A stretch of DNA of 64,000 nucleotides. Source: Ustilaginoidea virens. Its lineage: Eukaryota; Ascomycota; Sordariomycetes; Hypocreales; Clavicipitaceae. Shown piece after piece: positions 18,978 to 28,761 of this stretch; positions within the stretch are counted from its first letter, which is position 1; each line of letters opens with the position of its first letter. A model generated the notes under the pieces. It ran no database searches. It was given only the letters and a program-made list of their open reading frames with translations, and was not told the origin of the DNA. A program made the translations under genes and the position numbers. The stretch covers positions 5,198,001 through 5,262,000 of the forward strand of contig NC_057319.1 of the NCBI RefSeq assembly GCF_000687475.1, in the 5' to 3' direction.

Positions 18978-21900
18978 TCATTCCACCACACCAAGCCGCA
19001 GCTTGTTCAGCGCGTCCTCGTACTTGGCCGGGCTGTGGTCCGTCAGCAGCCCGGCCCCGAACCGCACCTCCCGGAACCGCCCCTCCACGTCCCGCACGTA
19101 CTTGAGCACGACCCGCCGCGCCGGCCGGCCAATCGCCCCGTCGTCGCCGTCGTCGTCGTGCGCGACAAACGCATCCCGCCTCAGCACCCGCGTCGTCTCA
19201 ATGGCAAACACCTCGCCCGGCGGCACCAGCTTCTTGCCCCTCATGCTGCCCCGCAGGGCCTGCAGCACCGGCAGCACCCACTCCTCGTCGCCCTCGCGCG
19301 GCGTCACCGGCACCGTCTGGTACCACTTATCGGCCAGGTGGTCCTGGAGAGCCTGCCACATCCGACGCCGTATCTCCTGCCTGGTGCGGTTCTCGTCCTT
19401 CTTGAACGAGACGGCCAGGCTCTGGAAATCGTGGAGAACGCCCAGGGACAGGTGGGGCACGATGTCGTTTCCGTGCACGACGGTCGTGATGAGTCCGCGG
19501 GTGATGTTCCGCAGCGACGACGACATGATGCCCGGGGGCCCGTAGGCGTACACGTGTATGCGCCGGCCTTGCGGCAGGCGAACGTCGCGCAGCTTGTGCT
19601 CTGCCGCGCCAACCTCTCCCCGGGTCACCAGCCTCGATTGCGGTTCGGCCGAGATGACGAAGCCGGGACCGTCCGGGTTCGGCTCCGCCAGCATGACGCC
19701 CAGGAGCGAGGTGACGCCTCCGCCTAGGGAGTGTCCGCACAGCACCAAGCCGTAGTCGGGAAACTCCAGCAGCGCTTCCCTCAGCGTCACGAGCACTCGG
19801 CCGTCGTCGCCGAGCAGCAGTCTTCGGGCGGACGCGTGCACTCCCTTGTGCACCCTGTACTCTCTCCCGCGCCACGACAGGCTGTCGTAATCGCACGTCA
19901 GGTCGGCCAGGACGTCCTCGAACCCCAACGTTCCCCGGCAGGCCAGGACGACCGCCTTTGCCTCGTGATCCAGCGAGATGTAGTGCACCAGAGGCACGCC
20001 GGTGCCCGTGGAGCCGGTGGCGTCGGAGCCTCCCTGCGGATCGACAAAAGACGCGAGCAGTATGTTGCCGTCGCGCGACTCGGTGTGATGCGCAAAGTGC
20101 CGCACGTCCTGGTGCACGCCGTTCCACGCTTGCTGTGCGGGCAGTTCTTTCGAGATGCCCAAGATCTTCATAAAGTGCGATCCGTAACAGGCCGAGGAGT
20201 GCCTCATGTATCGTACAATGTTTGGCAGCAGATGCCCCGTCGGAAAGGTTCCGTCAACAAAGCCTTCGTTGCGCAGAATGTTGAGCGCGCCGGAGGCGTT
20301 GTAGGCGCTCTTTTGGTAGTACGACGCCAGTATTACGGAGGACTGGGAATCGTTTGTCGCCAGGCTGTAGAGGCTGGGTGCATAAGACGCGGACCGTCGA
20401 CGGTGGGGATGGACGTCTTTGCTGCGCGGCAGCTCCGGGGTCAGCCCGGGGGCGAGAGGCTCGCCTGCCGCTCGTGATATCGTCTCTTGCGTGGAATAGT
20501 CGGTTCGGAAGATGGTCGGCGATGATGGCGGCAGCCCACCGGTAGCCGACTTCCGACCGTACGAGTCCGCCTGGGACACGATGGAGTCCTGTCGGCGTTC
20601 GTGGATAGATACGTAGCTGGCCCTTGACGATGATGGGCTGGCAAAGGGTTCGGGTGTCTGTATCCGCTTAGCCGGGGCATTGTTACGCTGAAACTGCGGC
20701 TGATGAGTACGCACGCCGGCCGCTTTAAATCTTGTGCTGAAATCTGCCGCCGAAATGCTGCCGCCGACCCCTTTCCATTGCGGCCGTTGCTTTAGCGAGA
20801 CGCGATTCTGATCCGTGTCGGATGATTCTCTGTTCCACATGTTTGACAGGGATTGGCTGCTTTCCCTCAACACCCTCTTGAATCCAGGCTTCTTCTCCGA
20901 GCCTTTGGCGGTTGCGCTTGAGGGGGCTTCTGCCTTCTTCTTGGACAGGGGCCGTCGACCGGGGTCGGCGGGCAGTAGTTTTTGGAAAGACGAGGTACGT
21001 CCGGGTGGCGCGACTTGAGGCGTCCTCTGCCTTTTCTGGTTTGCTGCGGGCTCCAGTTTCGCAGCTCGGTTTTGAGACGGTGGTGACTTGGAATTGGGCT
21101 CGACGTTCGGTTTGTTGATTCGGCTGCCGATTCGCGGTGTCGCAGAGCCGGAAGGGGTGGAGGCAGGGCGTCTTGCCCTTTTCGCCACCAAGTCTTGCGA
21201 CGTCAGATGTTCAGGTTGGAGTGGCGTGTTGCTCGCCGCGATTTCGGCAGGTTTGACTGCAGGGTCATCAACAATCTCCACAACGGTAGGGACGGAATCT
21301 TCTTCCTCGCCTCGAAACGTGACGGTCCTCAACCTGTCTCGCCGTATTCTGTAAACCACCGTGTAGCTGTTCTCTTTATCCGAGCCGCAGTTCCACGATT
21401 GACTGTCCCCAGGCGTGTGGGCCGGCCGGCGAGTTTCCACGATTTCGGCTCCGGGTGGTGTAGGCAGAGAGAGCAGCTGCGGCCCATCAACATTGACAGT
21501 GATGGTTTGAACCGACGCGACAGAATTTGTTACCGAGATGGTGGTTCCGGGGTCAAGATTCGACGTGATGTGACTCTTGAGGCGCGCCAGGACTGCCTCG
21601 TCGTCGTCGTGCACTGCGTAATCATCATTGGGTAAAAGTCCGCGGGTGCTGCTGCTGCTGTTGTTGTTGTTGTTGTTGTTGTTGTTGTCGTTGTTCTTGT
21701 CGGGCCGCACACTGCCAACGTCTACTCGCTCGCCATCGCTGAGGACGACGACGTCCCAGATGACCTCTTCAAAGGATTGACGTCGCGCCTCTTCGCTTGC
21801 AGAGCGCCTCGAAGCCCTCTGGAGGTAGGCCAGGGCGCCGAGGGCGATAACAAGGTCTGCGACGCCAACCTTTTCTCCACCGAGTCCAGTAGGCGGCTGG

Positions 21901-22406
21901 CTCAGTTCCCTCCGAATCAGCGTAATGATGCTCGCGACAGCTCGAGACGAATCAGTGGAGCCAAAGAGCTTATCGAGGGAGTCGAGGACTAATTGCGACG
22001 CCTCGGAGACCGTGGATACGGTGGTGCCGGTCAAGCGAAAGCCGGCCGAGGTCCAGAAAACAATCTGCATGACGGCGGAATGCAGCGTCTCCAAACTTCG
22101 CTCGAGAATGGTTTCGGCCTCCTTCTCGTTCAGCGCCGAGGTGGATAGTGTGATTGTGTCGCGAGCGGCTCGGCTAAGGATAGACTCGACCAGGTCACGA
22201 GCAAGCCCGAGGCTCGACAGCGTGGTGAATCGCGCGGCATCGAGGGTGTAGTTGGTGACGGCGGAGCCTAGACGGATGGCAATGGACGTTGATCGAGTGG
22301 CCAAGCTGATGGCATGGGCAACAGGCCTGGGCAACAGAGTGGCACCTGGGCCGTGGCAGGTGTTGGCGGCAGAGGCCTCGACATGGCAAGGCGTGCCCCT
22401 TGGCAT
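18978..22406 (-). CDS. Large class 3 lipase, sn1-diacylglycerol-lipase type
   Basis: Single exon, 1142 residues. The N-terminal ~230 residues (PVAHAISLATRSTSIAIRLGSAV...SRAARDT) are helical and conserved-looking. A long disordered region follows, with an Asn run coded by AAC repeats (about 21655-21700). The C-terminal Lipase_3 domain has HFMKILGI, the VVLACRGTLGFEDVLADL oxyanion region, and the nucleophile elbow LVLCGHSLGGGVTSLLGVML (Ser near residue 892). YAYGPPGIMSSSL and VVHGNDIVPHLSLG follow. Such proteins hydrolyse acylglycerols at membranes, but the fungal role is not defined. The first ATG is at 22406; the frame continues upstream without another ATG. Confidence 0.85.
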   Translation of the reverse strand: MPRGTPCHVEASAANTCHGPGATLLPRPVAHAISLATRSTSIAIRLGSAVTNYTLDAARFTTLSSLGLARDLVESILSRAARDTITLSTSALNEKEAETILERSLETLHSAVMQIVFWTSAGFRLTGTTVSTVSEASQLVLDSLDKLFGSTDSSRAVASIITLIRRELSQPPTGLGGEKVGVADLVIALGALAYLQRASRRSASEEARRQSFEEVIWDVVVLSDGERVDVGSVRPDKNNDNNNNNNNNNSSSSTRGLLPNDDYAVHDDDEAVLARLKSHITSNLDPGTTISVTNSVASVQTITVNVDGPQLLSLPTPPGAEIVETRRPAHTPGDSQSWNCGSDKENSYTVVYRIRRDRLRTVTFRGEEEDSVPTVVEIVDDPAVKPAEIAASNTPLQPEHLTSQDLVAKRARRPASTPSGSATPRIGSRINKPNVEPNSKSPPSQNRAAKLEPAANQKRQRTPQVAPPGRTSSFQKLLPADPGRRPLSKKKAEAPSSATAKGSEKKPGFKRVLRESSQSLSNMWNRESSDTDQNRVSLKQRPQWKGVGGSISAADFSTRFKAAGVRTHQPQFQRNNAPAKRIQTPEPFASPSSSRASYVSIHERRQDSIVSQADSYGRKSATGGLPPSSPTIFRTDYSTQETISRAAGEPLAPGLTPELPRSKDVHPHRRRSASYAPSLYSLATNDSQSSVILASYYQKSAYNASGALNILRNEGFVDGTFPTGHLLPNIVRYMRHSSACYGSHFMKILGISKELPAQQAWNGVHQDVRHFAHHTESRDGNILLASFVDPQGGSDATGSTGTGVPLVHYISLDHEAKAVVLACRGTLGFEDVLADLTCDYDSLSWRGREYRVHKGVHASARRLLLGDDGRVLVTLREALLEFPDYGLVLCGHSLGGGVTSLLGVMLAEPNPDGPGFVISAEPQSRLVTRGEVGAAEHKLRDVRLPQGRRIHVYAYGPPGIMSSSLRNITRGLITTVVHGNDIVPHLSLGVLHDFQSLAVSFKKDENRTRQEIRRRMWQALQDHLADKWYQTVPVTPREGDEEWVLPVLQALRGSMRGKKLVPPGEVFAIETTRVLRRDAFVAHDDDGDDGAIGRPARRVVLKYVRDVEGRFREVRFGAGLLTDHSPAKYEDALNKLRLGVVE

Positions 22407-22823
22407 TTCGTGGGTCGTGCAAAGGAAGCGGACGGACCTGATGTAAGCATCATACAATTGGAAGAGGGGTCAAGATGGGCGAAGAAGAGAGAGGGAGGGG
22501 GAGGGCTGTTGCAGAGTAGGCAGAGTATCCGAGAGGATGGATAGGGTCGTGCAGTACATGACGGGTGATGAGCCAAAGAATGAGCGCTTCGTCGGAGACG
22601 TGTTGCTCCAAAACAAACGGGAATTTCACGAGGGCCAAAGTGGCAATAATTGGCTTTTGGTCCCGCGACGGGCCAAGCCAAGGGGCGGGCGGAGTAGAAG
22701 CGCCGCATGTCTGTTCGTTGGGGACGAAAGTGGGTGTGGAGTATGGAGTGTGGTGAGAGACGGAGATGTCTGCATTTGAGGTACAGAAGTGGCAAGTAGA
22801 GAGGGGGATGGGAAAGCGTTGGA

Positions 22824-22884
22824 GGCTTGGAGCTTGGAGGCTTGGAGCTTGGAGGCTTGAAGCTTGGAGGCTTGGAGGCTTGAA
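22824..22884 (+). repeat. GGAGGCTTGGAGCTT-type array
   Basis: Alternating GGAGGCTTGGAGCTT/GGAGGCTTGAAGCTT units in tandem. Confidence 0.8.
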
Positions 22885-22987
22885 GCCATTGGAAGGGGCC
22901 TGAGCGGGCATGTGGCATGTGACGGCGGGAGGTACAGCGCACCCGGGTCACCACCACATTGATGCAGGTGTGGCTGCCCCTCCTGGT

Positions 22988-23043
22988 GCTGTCAACTGGC
23001 GCGGTCAACTGGCGCGGTCAACTGGCGCGGTCAACTGGCGCAG
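22988..23043 (+). repeat. 13-bp array GTCAACTGGCGCG
   Basis: Four consecutive copies; the last is followed by CAGCTGG. Confidence 0.85.
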
Positions 23044-23371
23044 CTGGAACGCAGAGCCATGAGCCCCATACCAAGCAATCACCAATGTCAACAAGGCTGA
23101 GCCTGAGCCGCCTGGATGGGGCTAACCAGACGCTAATAGTACGCCGGCAAATGGTGGAAAACAATGGACAGGCTCCCATCCCGGGCCACGACGGCAGTTG
23201 TGATGCACCCCGCGGCCGCGCCATCTTTGGGCGTCGATTGCATTGAGGTCAGCCGGGTGAGCATGGTGATTCCGATGATGTCGACTTTTACACGTGTTTC
23301 ATCAGGGTAAATGGGAAAAGCGAGCGGGCGAGGGAGAAGAACAAATGAAGTGAGAAAATAAAAAAGAAATG

Positions 23372-23376
23372 AAAAG

Positions 23377-23405
<29 letters not shown>
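23372..23405 (+). repeat. Poly-A tract
   Basis: About 34 nearly uninterrupted A between the divergent lipase and GNA1 genes. Confidence 0.8.
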
Positions 23406-23408
<3 letters not shown>

Positions 23409-23509
23409 TCCAAGAAACGAAGCAGCCCGCCCACGTAATCTACATGCCTGGCTCGCCGAAATGCCAACACGGCTGCGTGCCCCTGCCCACGCGCCCAAAC
23501 ATAACGTAA

Positions 23510-23552
23510 CGTATCGTATCGTATCGTATCGTATCGTATCGTATCGTATCGC
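23510..23552 (+). repeat. TATCG pentanucleotide microsatellite
   Basis: About eight tandem copies of GTATC/TATCG ending in GCATCGG. Confidence 0.9.
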
Positions 23553-23565
23553 ATCGGACTGGTTG

Positions 23566-23610
23566 ATGCCCTGTCCTGACGCCCTGTCCTGACGCCCTGT
23601 CCTGACGCCG
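23566..23610 (+). repeat. 13-bp array CCCTGTCCTGACG
   Basis: Three and a half tandem copies, just right of the TATCG array. Confidence 0.85.
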
Positions 23611-23782
23611 TCCGCTTACGATCGATTGCCCATGGAAGCGAAAGCTGGTCAATTTTGCTCGCAGCAGTCATCCCCACCTGTGCGCTCAGGCTCGCCATAC
23701 CTGAGCCCAACGCCCAACTTGTTGTCAACTGTCCCGGACCCGTTGACAGCACAGCACGTTGGACCGTCTTCAAGTTTGTTGC

Positions 23783-23811
23783 TGGTCTGGTCTGGTCTGG
23801 TCTGGTCTGGT
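23783..23811 (+). repeat. TCTGG pentanucleotide array
   Basis: About five tandem GGTCT/TCTGG units in the GNA1 upstream region. Confidence 0.85.
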
Positions 23812-24201
23812 GGTACCTGCCAGCGGCTGGTGCAGGCGGCTGCGCCTCCTTTTATCCGCAGCAGAACAGAACCTGCCACCAGCCGACATACCAGCATTGA
23901 GTCGAGTTGACCCAGTTGACCCCAGTTGACCCCCCTTTTCATCCATATTCACGACAGACCTGTTCCGGGATTGTGCCCGGTCAACTCCGTCGACCACCCG
24001 CTCTGCTGCTGATTCCCACCCTCGATCCCCTCCAGCATCCATCCCCTCTCCGTCCGTTTTCCCCTTGACCACCAGGACCGTCGCTCGCTACCATTCAATC
24101 CCGCCAGAAGTCCGCGGAAACCCGACCAACGTCTGCCCGCCCGCTCCCCTCGCACCAAGCCCGGGAAAAAAAAAACCACACGTTGCAGAAGACACCCGGC
24201 A

Positions 24202-24918
24202 ATGGCAACCGACGAGGGTCTCTTTCCGCAGCAGCTTGTCGCGCAAGCCGCCGCGGACGAGTTGCCCGACGGCTACGTCCTGCGAGCCCTGCGGCCCGGC
24301 GACTTCGACACCGGCTTCCTCGACTGCCTGCGCGTGCTGACTACGGTGGGCGACATGACCAAGGACCAGTTCGAGCAGCAGTTCAGGCGCATGCAGCAGC
24401 AGCAGAACTACTACATCGTCGTCATCGAGGACACGAGCAGGCCGGACAAGACGCGCTCCGTCGTCGCCACCGGCGCCCTGATGATCGAGCACAAGTTGTA
24501 CGTCCAACTTCCACCCACCCTCCCCCTGCGCACCATTGCCTCATTGCCTCACGCGGTGATGGGGGAAAACAAAAAAAAAAAAAGGTGGTGGAAATTCTTC
24601 ACCAAAGACACGGCTCCCACGATGCGGCTGGTATTTTTTATTTTTCTTTTTCCCAAGCTAACCCGTCCACTTTGGGCCAGCATCCACAGCCTCGGTTCTG
24701 TCGGCCACATTGAAGACATTGCCGTGGCAAAGGACCAGCAGGGCAAGAAGCTCGGGCTGCGGCTCATCCAGGCGCTGGACCGCGTCGCCGAGGCGCTGGG
24801 CTGCTACAAGTGCATTCTCGACTGCAACGACTCCAACGAGGGCTTCTACGTCAAGTGCGGCTTCCGCCGGGCCGGGCTGCAGATGGCGCATTACTACGAC
24901 GAAAGCAAGAGCACGTGA
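24202..24918 (+). CDS. GNA1: Glucosamine-6-phosphate N-acetyltransferase
   Basis: Exons 24202-24497 and 24681-24918 give 177 residues; the intron is 183 bp with an A run and a GCTAACC branch point. The join restores HKFIHSLGSVGHIEDIAVAKDQQGKKLGLRLIQALD, where QQGKKLG is the acetyl-CoA pyrophosphate-binding loop of the GNAT fold. CYKCILDCNDSNEGFYVKCGF completes the domain. The N-terminal part (LRALRPGDFDTGFLDCLRVLTTVGDMT) matches Gna1. The enzyme makes N-acetylglucosamine-6-phosphate for UDP-GlcNAc, hence chitin, N-glycans and GPI anchors; it is cytosolic. Length is within the family norm. Confidence 0.95.
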   Translation: MATDEGLFPQQLVAQAAADELPDGYVLRALRPGDFDTGFLDCLRVLTTVGDMTKDQFEQQFRRMQQQQNYYIVVIEDTSRPDKTRSVVATGALMIEHKLYVQLPPTLPLRTIASLPHAVMGENKKKKRWWKFFTKDTAPTMRLVFFIFLFPKLTRPLWASIHSLGSVGHIEDIAVAKDQQGKKLGLRLIQALDRVAEALGCYKCILDCNDSNEGFYVKCGFRRAGLQMAHYYDESKST

Positions 24919-25292
24919 CGGCGGAAACTGCAGGCCCGCCTCGGATGCGACGCTGTTGCGCTTTTCCCCGGTCATGACATGCGCCGTCGTAAAAGAAGAC
25001 GGCGATTATCGGAAATAGGCAGCAGCAGCAGCAACAACAACAACAACAACAACATCAACAACAGGACGTCATTTAGCAGGTTTTGTTTCTTGCGCCGGTC
25101 GATTTGGTGTGTTTTACTGCACAGGGCTGATGATTGGGCGTCCTTTTCTCTTCTCGTGGCGCAGGAAGCAACATCTAGAGACGGCAATCCCGCAGGCCAC
25201 GGTCCTCGGCAGACAGATTGCCCGTAAAAATGGTAAATATGGACAGAGCAGATTCAGAAATCAGCCGAGTTCTGCTGCGCATGTCCCGTGAC

Positions 25293-25332
25293 AGGTTCCG
25301 TGACAGGTTCCGTGACATGTTCCGTGACAATG
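25293..25332 (+). repeat. GGTTCCGTGACA array
   Basis: About four tandem 11-12-bp units with slight variation (CAGGTTCCGTGA, CATGTTCCGTGA). Confidence 0.8.
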
Positions 25333-26456
25333 TTTCGACGCGAGGGCGGAAATGACGGGTGGTAAAAGGGGCTTGCTGACCGAAGGTATACATACACTGA
25401 CTGTGCCACCGTGTCTCAGCTCAGCTCAGCTCAGCCGGTCGGGACGGATGAAGAATGGGAACATGGGAGGCAAAGTCCAACGTCGTCAGATGCGACCCAA
25501 TCAATCTCGCATAACGGACGGCCATTTCCGTTTGCAGCGAACTCTGTAAGCCCGCACGCGTACGGAGTACTCCAGGCTTGATGCCCGCTACCGGAATCTC
25601 CAGGGGGGGCGCGACAGCCAGACAGCCGTAAAGAACAAGGGGCCTGGCAGCTTACATGTGCTGCGCTGCTTCTCGACTCGCCTCCCTGCAGCAATCGCAA
25701 TCGCAATCGCATCACGGCATGAGCCAAGACGGGTCAAGCACCACCGCGCACAAAGCACCACCACCACCACTGCTGCGGGTAGTCGGCACTCCGAGGCGGA
25801 ACAGCCATGTCGCGCATAATGTGGGTCCCCCCCCTGGAGGTCATGTGTCTGAGTTGCGACGGGATACGTATTCGCCATCACGCCCGAGGAGGTAGCTAGG
25901 TACCTAACCTACTAACCTACTGCTTCCTAATGCGCATCACGTAACGCACCCAAGGCGCTCGCTTCGTTCCGCGCTTCGTCCCCGAGCGGGCCTCCTTCCT
26001 CCCCGGCCCTCGCACCCAGCGCACCAGACATGACCAAACTCCCTCCCGCTTACCCTGCAAGCAGAGCCAGCGATCCACCCCATGAAGGATAAAAAAAAAG
26101 AAAGAAAAAAAAAAAAAAAAAACCCCTGCTTCCGTCTGGGAAAGACAAAGACCCAGGGGGATGAGAAGGGGGTGGGCCGGGTGCCCGTCAGCCCCGCATG
26201 CCAAAAAAAAAAAAAAAAAAAAAAAACCCTAGTGCTAGCATGTGACGATGATGATGGATGTGGCAGCATCAGCCACCGTTACCCCAGGCTCAAGTCATTC
26301 GTTCGTTCGTCCGTCCATCCACCCTTGGTCCCGGACGGGCTTGCTTGCAAAGTTCTGGATTTTCTGCATGTTCCCGTGGGGCCAGGGGGGGGAGCCAGCC
26401 GGCGCGAGTACTTAAAACGGGCGCGGGCGGCTCGTCCGCAGTGGCCGCTGCTTTCC

Positions 26457-26540
26457 AAGTCGTCCATCGTCCATCGTCCATCGTCCGTCGTCCATCGTCC
26501 GTCGTCCGTCGTCCGTCGTCCGTCGTCCGTCGTCCGTCGT
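26457..26540 (+). repeat. 7-bp array CGTCCAT/CGTCCGT
   Basis: About twelve tandem heptamers 90-170 bp upstream of the start codon at 26628. Confidence 0.85.
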
Positions 26541-26627
26541 TCATCTTGGCTGCGCGTTGCGGTCTATCCTGCACCCAACTAGCCCCGTGAGAGAAGAAGA
26601 AGAAGAAGAAGAGAAGCGCTGCGCGGC

Positions 26628-26901
26628 ATGGACGAGTTCCACCCCGTCTTGGCGCGCATGCGCATCGCCGCCCTCCAGTCTGAGTGAGTCGTGTCCCGGG
26701 CAGGGGGCCCGCGGCGCACCCGGCGTGTTCTGACGGCGCCATCGCAGGATCATCTCCAAGACCTGCCCGGCAAACGGCTTCGTCCGCTCCCAGCGCAGCA
26801 AGGTCACGGTCGTCAAGGACGCCTCGGGGGGGTGGAAGCTGGGCAAGAAGAGGGTCGTGAGGGCGCGGTCGAATTCCACGTCTAGTGTTTCGTCGAGCTA
26901 G
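26628..26901 (+). CDS. Small basic two-exon protein, 69 aa, unknown function
   Basis: Exons 26628-26683 and 26748-26901; intron 64 bp with GTGAGT donor and CGCAG acceptor. The join gives MDEFHPVLARMRIAALQSEIISKTCPANGFVRSQRS on conceptual reading, then KVTVVKDASGGWKLGKKRVVRARSNST and a Ser tail. The clean splice signals and clear codon-like composition support a real gene. It is rich in Arg and Lys, with no signal peptide or membrane segment, so it is probably intracellular or nuclear. I do not recognise the family. It is too short to stand out by ORF length alone. Confidence 0.6.
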
Positions 26902-27102
26902 GGGGGGGGGGAAGGGGGCAAGCTCCATGCCACTTATATATTCACTTCTCCGCATGTTTCTTTTTACTTTATTCGCGTCTCCTTTTTCTTCTCTTCGTCC
27001 CGGGAGACGGTTGGCTTGGCTTGGCTTGTCTATGGTGCCCGTTCACGCGCGGCTGCTGCGCGAATGTACATGATTCAGGGTCCCCGTCCCTGCAACTGCG
27101 CG

Positions 27103-28122
27103 TCACCTTCCCATCCACCCGCCGTCCACCACGAGCGTGTGTCCGCTGACGTACGCGCCGGCCCTGCTGGCCAGGTACACCGTGGTGCCCTTGAAGTCGT
27201 CGGGCCGGCCCCACCGCCCCGCGGGGATCCGGGCGTTGATGCCGGCCAGCCGCCCCGGGTCGTTGAGCAGCGCCGTGTTCATCTCCGTGTCAATGTACCC
27301 CGGCGCGACGGCGTTGACCGTCACCCCCCGCGCGGTCCACTCGTTGGCGAAGCTCTTGGTGATCTGGCCCACGGCGCCCTTGGACGCCGCGTACGCCGGC
27401 ACCGTCAGGCCGCCCTGGAAGGTCAGCAGCGAGGCGTAGTTGACGATGCTGCCGCGGCGGCCCGTCGTCGCCGACGGCTCCAGCCCGAGCATGTGGGCGC
27501 CGACGTCGCGGCACAGCGTGAACACGGCGTGGAGGTTGACCTGCATGACCTAGGTAGCCCGCCCCGGGGAGAGGGGGCGCGCGTCAGGGCACACGGCTTT
27601 TCTCACCCAAAAAAATCCCGCCGTTGGGGCCTCGCTCACCTCGTTGAAGTCGCCGTCGGGAAACCGCTCGCAGGGGTGTCGGCGCTGGATGCCGGCGCAC
27701 GTCACCAGGATGCGGACCTGGTGCCCGTCGCCGAGCACCTTGGGGGTGAGGGCCGTGACCGACTCTTGCTCGGCCATGTCGGCAGCGTAGATCCACGCCT
27801 TGCGGCCCAGCTTCTCGATGGCGTCCTTGGTCGACGTCTGGCTGGCGTCTCTCTGAGCGATGGGGGCGCAACTGTCAGCGACGCAACGGCCGTCGTGCAC
27901 CAAGGCGGGCAGAGGGGGGGGATGGGGCAGAGGGGGCGGCAGAGGGGGCGGCAGAGGGGGCGGCAGAGGGGGCGGTGGGTTTCTCCCCGTCTTGTTTACC
28001 TGCACGAGAACAACGTCGGCGCCGGCCTCGGCGAGACCAATGGCAACGGCTTGGCCGATGCCGCGGGTGCAGCCCGTGACCATGGCCGTCTGGCCGTGCA
28101 GGGAGAACATCGGGGCGCTCAT
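27103..28122 (-). CDS. Short-chain dehydrogenase, KduD / 2-deoxy-D-gluconate 3-dehydrogenase type
   Basis: Exons (minus) 28122-28000, 27852-27640, 27549-27103, all phase 0, give 260 residues; introns are 147 and 90 bp. The Rossmann motif is [29 protein letters not shown], then [10 protein letters not shown] (variant of NNAG) and the catalytic Ser in [24 protein letters not shown] holds Tyr and Lys, and [14 protein letters not shown] and [13 protein letters not shown] complete the classical SDR fold. Closest in pattern to KduD-like sugar-acid dehydrogenases and fungal mannitol-type SDRs. The reaction would be NAD(P)-dependent oxidation of a small polyol or sugar acid in the cytosol; the substrate is not determinable. 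Confidence 0.85.
27906..27976 (+). repeat. 12-bp array AGAGGGGGCGGC in SDR intron 1
   Basis: Five to six near-perfect copies fill most of the 147-bp intron (pyrimidine-rich on the coding strand). Confidence 0.85.
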
Positions 28123-28761
28123 GGTGCGAGGCTGCAGTCCGAGGTGTGGCCCTTGCTGAGCTTTTTGAACGACAAATGATGAAAAGGAGGTCGACGACGT
28201 GTGTGAGGGGCAAGCTGTGCGGGCAAGTTTGCGCCGGCGGAGACCCTTTTTGCTTATTGACGAGACCCCTCTTCCGGGTTCCCGAGTCCCGAGTCCCGAG
28301 TCCTGAACAGCCGACGGCGAATGGCGAACGGCGCATGGCGGGCAGGTGGCTGAAGCAAAAGCCGATGTTGGTTCAACTGCGCCAGTGCGGGGGCAAGTGC
28401 GGGGCCAGTGCGGGGGCTGGCAGCCGCCAGTGCCAACCAGACGACTTGCTTGGATTGCTTGGATCGCTTGCATCTAGATCTCGCCTACAATGCAGCGATT
28501 GGCGGTCCGGGCTGGACTCGATATTCAGCTTGCTCCATGTACCGTCGAGGCAGCAGGGATTTGATTCCACTAGATTTATCCCCATGGATTAGTCTTCCTG
28601 GATTAGTCCCCCGGATTAGTCCCCCGGATTTATCCCCCTGAATTTACCCCTAGATTAGTCCCTAGAATTTACCCCTTGTCAATTATTAGTTCACGCTGCA
28701 ATGCTCCGCTTCCCTGATTAAACCCATAAGACATTCCCAGCCATCCCCATGGCGCCTGCAC
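28123..28761. other. Intergenic with GGATTAGTCCCC-type degenerate repeats
   Basis: No gene. From about 28575 to 28680, units of GATTAGTCCCCCG / GATTTATCCCCCT / GAATTTACCCCTA follow each other, together with GTCCCGAGTCCCGAGTCC (28285-28303) and GTGCGGGG repeats. Confidence 0.6.
28575..28680 (+). repeat. Degenerate ~13-14-bp array (GATTAGTCCCCCG)
   Basis: Seven or so diverged units, variation mainly ATTAG/ATTTA and C-run length. Confidence 0.7.

Larger units (their letters stand above)
22407..24201. other. Divergent lipase/GNA1 promoter region full of short tandem arrays
   Basis: No gene. The arrays are listed separately: a GGCTTGGAG family (22824-22884), GTCAACTGGCGCG, poly-A, TATCG, CTGACGCCCTGTC and TCTGG. 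The right part carries GNA1 promoter and leader. Confidence 0.6.
24919..26627. other. Intergenic with microsatellites
   Basis: No gene is supported. Contains CAG/AAC triplets (25020-25065), a GGTTCCGTGACA array (25293-25332), AGCTC repeats (25415-25435), TACGGAGTACTCC at 25561, poly-A tracts (26090-26120, 26203-26226) and a 7-bp CGTCCGT/CGTCCAT array (26457-26540). The last two lie upstream of the small gene at 26628. Confidence 0.55.

Noticed and set aside
18861..19727. Plus-strand ORFs of 227 and 261 aa over the lipase 3' end
   Set aside because: Antisense to the Lipase_3 domain, with composition reflecting the GC-rich sense codons.
26082..26590. ORFs with repeated SSIVHRPSS / RRPSSVV
   Set aside because: Direct translation of the CGTCCGT heptamer array; no start context or family.
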